A stretch of DNA of 64,000 nucleotides from the NCBI RefSeq assembly GCF_000011245.1, contig NC_004193.1, positions 1,652,501 to 1,716,500 on the forward strand. The letters are read 5' to 3'. The translations under genes and the position numbers were made by a program. Below, one piece after another: positions 58,219-64,000 of this stretch. How positions within the stretch are numbered: the stretch's first letter is position 1; every line of letters begins with the position of its first letter. The notes beneath the pieces were generated by a model that had not been told where the DNA came from, ran no database searches, and worked only from the letters and a program-made list of their open reading frames with translations. The stretch comes from Oceanobacillus iheyensis HTE831 (GTDB lineage: Bacteria > Bacillota > Bacilli > Bacillales > Amphibacillaceae).

Positions 58219-58840
58219 AATGTATATTTCGATATAATCCAATCACTTTTCCAAGGATTGTTACATTATCATAAAATAATGGTTCCATTGTGGCATTTTC
58301 TGGTTGAAGTCGAATACGATTTTCTTCTTTAAAGAATCGTTTTACTGTTGCTTCATTCTCCTCGGTCATCGCTACAACTATTTCTCCATTCACTGCTGTG
58401 TTCTGTTGTTTAACAATTACCATGTCTCCATCTAATATGCCTGCCTCAATCATACTTTCACCATCAATTACAAGTACAAATACATTATCGTCAGGACCGG
58501 CACTTGAACTTGGAATTGGGACGAACTCTTCAATATTTTCAACAGCTGTAATTGGTATCCCTGCCGTTACTTTACCAATTACAGGTGCATACCGTGCCTC
58601 ATCTTTTGGTAGTTGTTGCTCCATTTCTAAATCAATAATTTCAATTGCTCTTGGTTTAGTAGGATCTCTTCTTATATATCCTTTATTTTCCAATCTCTCT
58701 AAATGTCCGTGGACAGTTGAACTGGAAGCGAGTCCGACTGCTACGGCAATTTCTCGAACTGATGGTGGATATCCTTTTAACTTAACTTCGCTTTTAATGA
58801 AGTCAAAGATCATTTGTTGTCTTTTTGATAGTTTTGTCAT
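58217..58840 (-). CDS. lexA: SOS repressor LexA
   Basis: 207 residues from the ATG after AGAGGTGAAC. N-terminal winged helix ([22 protein letters not shown]), self-cleavage site Ala93-Gly94 in VTAGIPI, catalytic Ser129 in DGESM and Lys167 in ATVKRFF. It represses the divergent yneB operon, recA and itself until RecA filaments trigger cleavage. Confidence 0.97.
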   Translation of the reverse strand: MTKLSKRQQMIFDFIKSEVKLKGYPPSVREIAVAVGLASSSTVHGHLERLENKGYIRRDPTKPRAIEIIDLEMEQQLPKDEARYAPVIGKVTAGIPITAVENIEEFVPIPSSSAGPDDNVFVLVIDGESMIEAGILDGDMVIVKQQNTAVNGEIVVAMTEENEATVKRFFKEENRIRLQPENATMEPLFYDNVTILGKVIGLYRNIH

Positions 58841-58904
58841 CAAACGTTCACCTCTAGCATAGGTTTTTATTAATGATAGTTTATCATTTTACTATAAAAT
58901 AAGC

Positions 58905-58980
58905 AAACACTCGTTCTAATTTTTTGTTGACAAGATCATATGTTCGGTATATACTTTTAATCAAATAAGAACAATTGTTC
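58905..58980. promoter_or_regulatory. Three LexA boxes between lexA and yneB
   Basis: Site 1: AAAC-ACTC-GTTC (58905-58916). Site 2: GATC-ATAT-GTTC (58934-58945). Site 3: GAAC-AATT-GTTC (58969-58980), a perfect palindrome. The Bacillus consensus is CGAAC-N4-GTTCG. Three boxes in this divergent region match the arrangement at lexA-yneA of B. subtilis. Confidence 0.85.
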
Positions 58981-59009
58981 TGCAAACGGAGGAAAGGGGC
59001 TTTGAAATC

Positions 59010-59768
<759 letters not shown>

Positions 59769-59797
59769 ATCTGAAATCCAGGTAGAGTACGATAAAA

Positions 59798-59826
59798 GTC
59801 AGGATGTGAAATCCTGTCTTTTTTTA
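59798..59826 (+). terminator. Terminator after yneB
   Basis: CAGGAT and ATCCTG with loop GTGAA, followed by TCTTTTTTT. Confidence 0.8.
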
Positions 59827-59851
59827 TTTTAATTGCGGGGAGGTAGACACC

Positions 59852-60085
59852 ATGTTATCTAAGGATAAGTTAGATAGAATTAATGTTTTGTCTAAAAAGT
59901 CCAAAGAAGAAGGATTAACAACTGAAGAAAAAGCAGAGCAGAAAAAACTTCGTGAAGAATATTTAAAGAATGTACGAAGCTCTTTCAAAAACCAGTTAAG
60001 TACAGTGACCGTTTTAGATCCAGAAGGTAAAGACGTTACTCCCCAAAAGCTTCGTGATTACCAAGATCGAAACAAAAAACATTAA
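59852..60085 (+). CDS. ynzC: DUF896 protein YnzC
   Basis: 77 residues: [49 protein letters not shown], the helical hairpin of the DUF896 family. GGGGAGG precedes the ATG. In B. subtilis it is the third gene of the SOS yneA operon. Function unknown. Confidence 0.92.
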   Translation: MLSKDKLDRINVLSKKSKEEGLTTEEKAEQKKLREEYLKNVRSSFKNQLSTVTVLDPEGKDVTPQKLRDYQDRNKKH

Positions 60086-60168
60086 ATTCTATTAGTCATG
60101 CTTGTTGTCATGATAAATTCAATATAGAATGGATAAGTAAAGGCTTTATTTTGAAAGGGGTAGGCAAA

Positions 60169-62169
60169 ATGTCAGGCAAGGTAGAACAATTATCAATAAA
60201 TACAATTCGTACTTTATCTATTGACGCAATTGAAAATGCGAACTCAGGACACCCTGGTTTACCAATGGGTGCAGCGCCAATGGCGTACACATTATGGACA
60301 GACTTTATGAATCATCATCCAAAAAACTCTAAATGGTTTAACCGTGATCGCTTTGTATTATCAGCGGGACACGGATCAATGTTACTATATAGTTTATTGC
60401 ACCTTTCTGGATACGATGTATCTATTGAAGACCTTAAAGGATTTCGTCAGTGGGATTCCAAAACTCCTGGACATCCGGAAGTACATCATACCGATGGTGT
60501 AGAAGCAACTACTGGACCTTTAGGACAAGGTATTGCGATGTCAGTGGGTATGGCTATGGCAGAAGCTCATTTAGGCGCAACGTTTAATAAAGATAAATAT
60601 TCTGTAGTGGATCACTATACGTATGCCTTAGTAAGTGACGGTGATTTAATGGAAGGGATTTCTCATGAATCCGCTTCTTTAGCAGGTCACTTAGGTCTAG
60701 GTAAACTTATTGCTCTATATGATTCTAATGATATTTCATTAGATGGAGATCTAGATCGTTCTTTCTCAGAGGAAACGGAAAAACGTTTTGAAGCTTATGG
60801 TTGGCAAGTATTGCGAGTGGAAGATGGAAACGATGTAAATGCTATTCGTGAAGCAATTAAAGAAGCTCAACGTAATACGAAGCAACCAACACTTATTGAA
60901 GTGAAGACAATTATAGGTTATGGTTCTCCAAATAAATCAGCTTCTGCTGCTTCGCATGGTGCGCCACTAGGTGAAGATGAAATAATATTAACAAAAGAAT
61001 ATTATGAGTGGGAACATGAACCATTCCATGTACCAGATGAAGTATATGCTGATTTCCAAGAAAAAATCGTTAACGATGGTGAAAAGAAAGAAGCTGCTTG
61101 GAATCAACTGGTTGAAGAATATAAAAAATCTTATCCAGAATTAGGAGAGCAATTCGATTTAGCAATCAAAGGTCAACTTCCAGAAGGTTGGGAAAAAGAA
61201 CTTCCAATATATGAGCCTGGAAGCAGCATTGCAACTCGTGCATCTTCAGGTGAAGTGTTAAATGCAGTAGCTAAAGCAGTTCCTAACTTCTTTGGTGGAA
61301 GTGCAGATCTAGCTGGATCTAACAAAACAACCATAAAAGAAGAAGGCGACTTTACAAAAGAAGATTATTCTGGACGTAATGTATGGTTTGGCGTACGTGA
61401 ACACGCTATGGGAGCGGCATTAAATGGAATGGCCTTGCATGGAGGTTTACAAGTATTTGCTGGAACGTTCTTCGTGTTTAGTGATTACCTTCGCCCTGCT
61501 GTTCGTTTAGCAGCAATTATGAATATGCCAGTAAACTTTGTGTTTACTCATGATTCTATTGCGGTTGGTGAAGATGGTCCGACTCATGAACCAATTGAAC
61601 AATTAGCATCTTTAAGAGCAGTTCCAAACTTATCACTTATTCGTCCTGCGGATGCGAATGAAGTACAAGCTGCATGGAGACTAGCTCTTGAATCTGAACA
61701 TCAGCCAACAGCGCTTGTTCTTACTCGTCAAAACTTACCAACACTAGAAGGTACGAAGGAAAATGCGTACGAAGGTGTGAAAAAAGGTGCCTATGTAATT
61801 AGTAAATCTGAGAAAGAAACTCCAGATGCACTATTACTAGCTACTGGTTCAGAAGTTCAATTAGCAGTGCGTGCACAAGAAACATTAAAAGAAAAAGGTA
61901 TCGATGTTCAAGTCGTTAGCATGCCTTCATGGGATCGTTTTGAAGCTCAAGAGGATGCATACAAGAATGAAGTACTACCAAAAGAAGTGAAAGCTAGAGT
62001 AGGAATCGAAATGGCTGCTTCATTTGGATGGGAACGTTATGTAGGTCTTGATGGCAAAGTAATCGGTATTAATCGCTTTGGTGCATCTGCAAAAGGTGAT
62101 AAAGTTATTGAAGAGTATGGATTCACAGTAGAAAATGTTGTAAAACATGTGGAAGACTTATTAAAATAA
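60169..62169 (+). CDS. tkt: Transketolase
   Basis: 666 residues from the ATG after GAAAGGGGTAGG. Thiamine-diphosphate motifs: [31 protein letters not shown], catalytic region [15 protein letters not shown] and [19 protein letters not shown]. It moves two-carbon units in the pentose phosphate pathway. Follows ynzC as in B. subtilis. Confidence 0.97.
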   Translation: MSGKVEQLSINTIRTLSIDAIENANSGHPGLPMGAAPMAYTLWTDFMNHHPKNSKWFNRDRFVLSAGHGSMLLYSLLHLSGYDVSIEDLKGFRQWDSKTPGHPEVHHTDGVEATTGPLGQGIAMSVGMAMAEAHLGATFNKDKYSVVDHYTYALVSDGDLMEGISHESASLAGHLGLGKLIALYDSNDISLDGDLDRSFSEETEKRFEAYGWQVLRVEDGNDVNAIREAIKEAQRNTKQPTLIEVKTIIGYGSPNKSASAASHGAPLGEDEIILTKEYYEWEHEPFHVPDEVYADFQEKIVNDGEKKEAAWNQLVEEYKKSYPELGEQFDLAIKGQLPEGWEKELPIYEPGSSIATRASSGEVLNAVAKAVPNFFGGSADLAGSNKTTIKEEGDFTKEDYSGRNVWFGVREHAMGAALNGMALHGGLQVFAGTFFVFSDYLRPAVRLAAIMNMPVNFVFTHDSIAVGEDGPTHEPIEQLASLRAVPNLSLIRPADANEVQAAWRLALESEHQPTALVLTRQNLPTLEGTKENAYEGVKKGAYVISKSEKETPDALLLATGSEVQLAVRAQETLKEKGIDVQVVSMPSWDRFEAQEDAYKNEVLPKEVKARVGIEMAASFGWERYVGLDGKVIGINRFGASAKGDKVIEEYGFTVENVVKHVEDLLK

Positions 62170-62182
62170 TAGGTCCATATAG

Positions 62183-62222
62183 AAGAAAGGCGATTCCATT
62201 AAGGTTTCGTCTTTCTTTTTAT
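62183..62222 (+). terminator. Terminator after tkt
   Basis: GAAAGGCGA pairs with TCGTCTTTC (one G-T), followed by TTTTT. Confidence 0.75.
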
Positions 62223-62235
62223 ATTTTTAGTTGGA

Positions 62236-62301
62236 TTCGACAAAAGAAGAAGTTATTTGCGAACTAATTTGACAACATTTGAAAGTCTACCTTTCTATAA
62301 T
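62236..62301 (+). promoter_or_regulatory. Spo0A-type promoter of sirA
   Basis: A perfect inverse Spo0A box, TTCGACA, at 62236-62242. TTGACA at 62269-62274 (TTTGACA is a one-mismatch 0A box). TATAAT at 62296-62301, a 21-base spacer. Over-long spacing with a 0A box at the -35 is the mark of Spo0A-activated sigma-A promoters such as spoIIG. sirA is Spo0A-activated in B. subtilis. Confidence 0.72.
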
Positions 62302-62325
62302 AGTTAATAGAAGGGGGAATACGGT

Positions 62326-62784
62326 ATGAATGCATACTCTATTTATTGGATCAAAGAACCAGTCGCTAAAAGCTATTTTCATAAAAGTGATTTATTGCAT
62401 CGTTTTTTTAATGAATATGAGAACGACCCCGAAAGAAATTATTTGATTAAACAGTTTACATTTATAACTCAGAAGTTTCATTTGTATAAATTTGCTATGC
62501 ATCTAAAACAATTTTCATCACCGAATATTTATGTGAAGCGAATAGGCAACCGAATTCAAATAAAACGAGATCAAGAAGTACTGTTTCTATATGTAGAAAA
62601 TGGAGGGTTATCGCTACGATGTTCCAATCTCGAAGCGGCCGTATCGATTTTATTCCCTGTATTAGAAGACATTCATCCTTACTTTTTCGTACAAGGGCAA
62701 GATAACAAGCATTTTGGTTGGATTTCTCCAATGTCTTACGAGGATAAAAATGAATTACAACAAGTATTATATTCTTATTTTTAA
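62326..62784 (+). CDS. sirA: SirA, sporulation inhibitor of DnaA (YneE)
   Basis: 152 residues, no membrane segments, starting MNAYSIYWIKEPVAKSYFHKSDLLHRFF and ending near YFFVQGQDNKHFGWISP. Size and place after tkt fit SirA (148 residues in B. subtilis). It blocks DnaA at the origin once Spo0A is active, so that the forespore receives the correct chromosome number. Divergent family, so synteny carries much of the call. Confidence 0.85.
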   Translation: MNAYSIYWIKEPVAKSYFHKSDLLHRFFNEYENDPERNYLIKQFTFITQKFHLYKFAMHLKQFSSPNIYVKRIGNRIQIKRDQEVLFLYVENGGLSLRCSNLEAAVSILFPVLEDIHPYFFVQGQDNKHFGWISPMSYEDKNELQQVLYSYF

Positions 62785-62816
62785 AGATATAGTGGGTTAA
62801 AGATATAGTTAAGGGG

Positions 62817-62861
62817 AACGGAATTACAATCTATGTAATTTAGATTGTAATTCCGTTTTTT
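62817..62861 (+). terminator. Intrinsic terminator after sirA
   Basis: A perfect 16-bp stem starting AACGGAATTACAATCT (62817-62832) with complement at 62842-62857, then a T-run. Confidence 0.95.
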
Positions 62862-62937
62862 AGTGCTAGTAAAGAAGGGTTACTCCAAGTTATGTAGAAT
62901 AATACCTATTATAATTAGTAGAAGGTAGGTTAGTTTT

Positions 62938-63405
62938 GTGAAAAACGAGCATGAAGTATTGTTTAATCAATTAAAGACGTATCGCAATGAAATTCTATTA
63001 GCGGTAGAAGAGGTATCATCGATTGAAGCGGAAATCATACCGGAATATTTTAATAACAATATTCGTTGGAATTTAGGCCATATCTTTTTAGATCAACTTT
63101 TATGGTTAGAAGCATTAACGAAAGAATCTTCAAGTACTACTAAAGCGTTTATGGAATGGTTTGGATATGGAACTTCACCAGATAATTTCACCTCGAAAAC
63201 ACCGAGTTTTGAAGAATTAAAAGATTTGCTAAGGCAACAACCTACAGAAATTGAAAATTGTTATGGACACTTACTCAAAAAAGAATTTCCTCCGATTGAA
63301 ATGGGGATGTATACAATTGAACAAGTATTAATTCGAACGATTTTTCACGAAGGAATGCATCTACAAGCAATAATGGATATTAAGAAACATATCCGTAGTA
63401 ATTAA
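62938..63405 (+). CDS. DinB-like (DinB_2 / YfiT superfamily) metal-dependent four-helix protein
   Basis: 155 residues from a GTG after GAAGGTAGG. Three widely spaced histidines typical of the fold: NLGHIF near residue 47, and HEGMH near 140-144. The family uses a metal ion in bacillithiol-dependent transferase or unknown reactions; the specific role is not readable. Despite the name, no LexA box is seen upstream. Confidence 0.8.
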   Translation: MKNEHEVLFNQLKTYRNEILLAVEEVSSIEAEIIPEYFNNNIRWNLGHIFLDQLLWLEALTKESSSTTKAFMEWFGYGTSPDNFTSKTPSFEELKDLLRQQPTEIENCYGHLLKKEFPPIEMGMYTIEQVLIRTIFHEGMHLQAIMDIKKHIRSN

Positions 63406-63523
63406 CTAGAAATACTCATCCATTTTACTTATATTGTTTTATAAACCAAATATTAACATTATATTAATATTAAATTGGTACAATACGTAAGTATCAGGAC
63501 TATAGAACTATTGAGAGAGTGGG

Positions 63524-64000
63524 ATGAGCTACATGATTTTATATTTAAAAAAATTTTTTTCAAAGACATCATTTAGGTTAAGATTACTTATATTATTCAT
63601 AAGTTTAACGGTATTTTCCATTTCTATGGTTGGGATTATCTCTTATTATCAAGCAAAAAATATTACCTTAGATACTATAGAAGAGCGATTAGTAAGTGAA
63701 ACAGAACTCATGGGGTATATCTCTGAAAATTTACACTTTACATACATAAGTGACCCCGAATACTTTATGCAACAATTGAATTCCAATATACGAACACAGA
63801 AAGAAAGGCTAGAGTCAGATGGAATTGATTCAGAATATGTGTATATTCGTAATGGAGATGTTACTGCTTTTCCAGTTAGTGAAGGTGAAATACCGTCCAT
63901 ACCTACTTCACTTATAGCTGAAATAGAGGAGAACGGAGATGGGCAAGTTACTAGAAGTATTGATGGAGAAGAATATACAATTTCTTTTCAAACAATGGAT
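63524..64000 (+). CDS. Membrane sensor protein (chemoreceptor or histidine kinase), 3' end cut by window
   Basis: 159 codons visible, open to the window edge. A basic start, one transmembrane helix (about 22-45, LLILFISLTVFSISMVGII), then an extracytoplasmic Glu/Asp-rich sensor region typical of dCache or methyl-accepting chemotaxis proteins. The signalling part is beyond the edge, so receptor and kinase cannot be separated. ATG at 63533 is an alternative start. Confidence 0.7.
   Translation, partial: MSYMILYLKKFFSKTSFRLRLLILFISLTVFSISMVGIISYYQAKNITLDTIEERLVSETELMGYISENLHFTYISDPEYFMQQLNSNIRTQKERLESDGIDSEYVYIRNGDVTAFPVSEGEIPSIPTSLIAEIEENGDGQVTRSIDGEEYTISFQTMD

Overview
The window is a chromosomal segment of a low-GC, endospore-forming Bacillaceae. 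It carries spoIIIE, spoVS, cotE, spoVK and sirA, and the gene order follows the Bacillus subtilis blocks ymfC-ymfF-ymfH-ymfI-ymfJ-ymfK-ymfM-pgsA-cinA-recA-rny-ymdB-spoVS-miaB-ricA-cotE-mutSL-miaA-hfq, spoVK-hflX-ynbB-glnRA and lexA-yneB-ynzC-tkt-sirA. An Oceanobacillus-like organism is my inference from gene content and order, not a database result. No tRNA, rRNA or CRISPR array was seen.

Layout: 1-24.6 kb is conserved plus-strand core: cell division and sporulation, YmfF/H peptidases, EF-P modification, phospholipid synthesis, competence, recombination, RNA decay, tRNA modification, mismatch repair and Hfq. From 24.58 to 36.15 kb lies an accessory zone between hfq and spoVK. It holds a complete IS3-family element inserted in the loop of the hfq terminator, a minus-strand block of two sodium:solute symporters around a LytS/LytT two-component system, a decayed 5' copy of spoVK, a small membrane-protein plus exported-protein gene pair, and an ISL3-family element with an 8-bp target duplication. 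From 36.2 to 41.6 kb the core resumes (spoVK, hflX, ynbB, glnR, glnA). From 42.1 to 53.1 kb is one long sulfate-assimilation operon: cysH, cysJI, siroheme genes sumT-sirB-sirC plus a hemD-type gene, sat, an SLC13 permease and cysC.

From 53.5 to 58.1 kb come a c-di-AMP (ydaO/yuaA) riboswitch in front of ktrA and a frameshifted ktrB, a signal-less M23/peptidoglycan-binding protein, a manganese catalase gene with an in-frame stop, and a small membrane protein. From 58.2 to 62.8 kb is the SOS/sporulation-checkpoint block (lexA divergent from yneB-ynzC, then tkt and sirA). Intact yneA is missing from its usual place. The window ends in a DinB-like protein and the start of a membrane sensor or chemotaxis protein.

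Regulation visible in the sequence: three LexA boxes between lexA and yneB and one degenerate box at recA; a perfect GlnR/TnrA operator at glnR; a Spo0A box with a long-spacer promoter at sirA (and a similar layout at mutS); a cre-like dyad before one symporter operon; and many intrinsic terminators. Most novel material: the hfq-terminator IS insertion, the small exported-protein cassette flanked by spoVK copies, and three damaged genes within about 4 kb (ktrB, Mn catalase, yneA).
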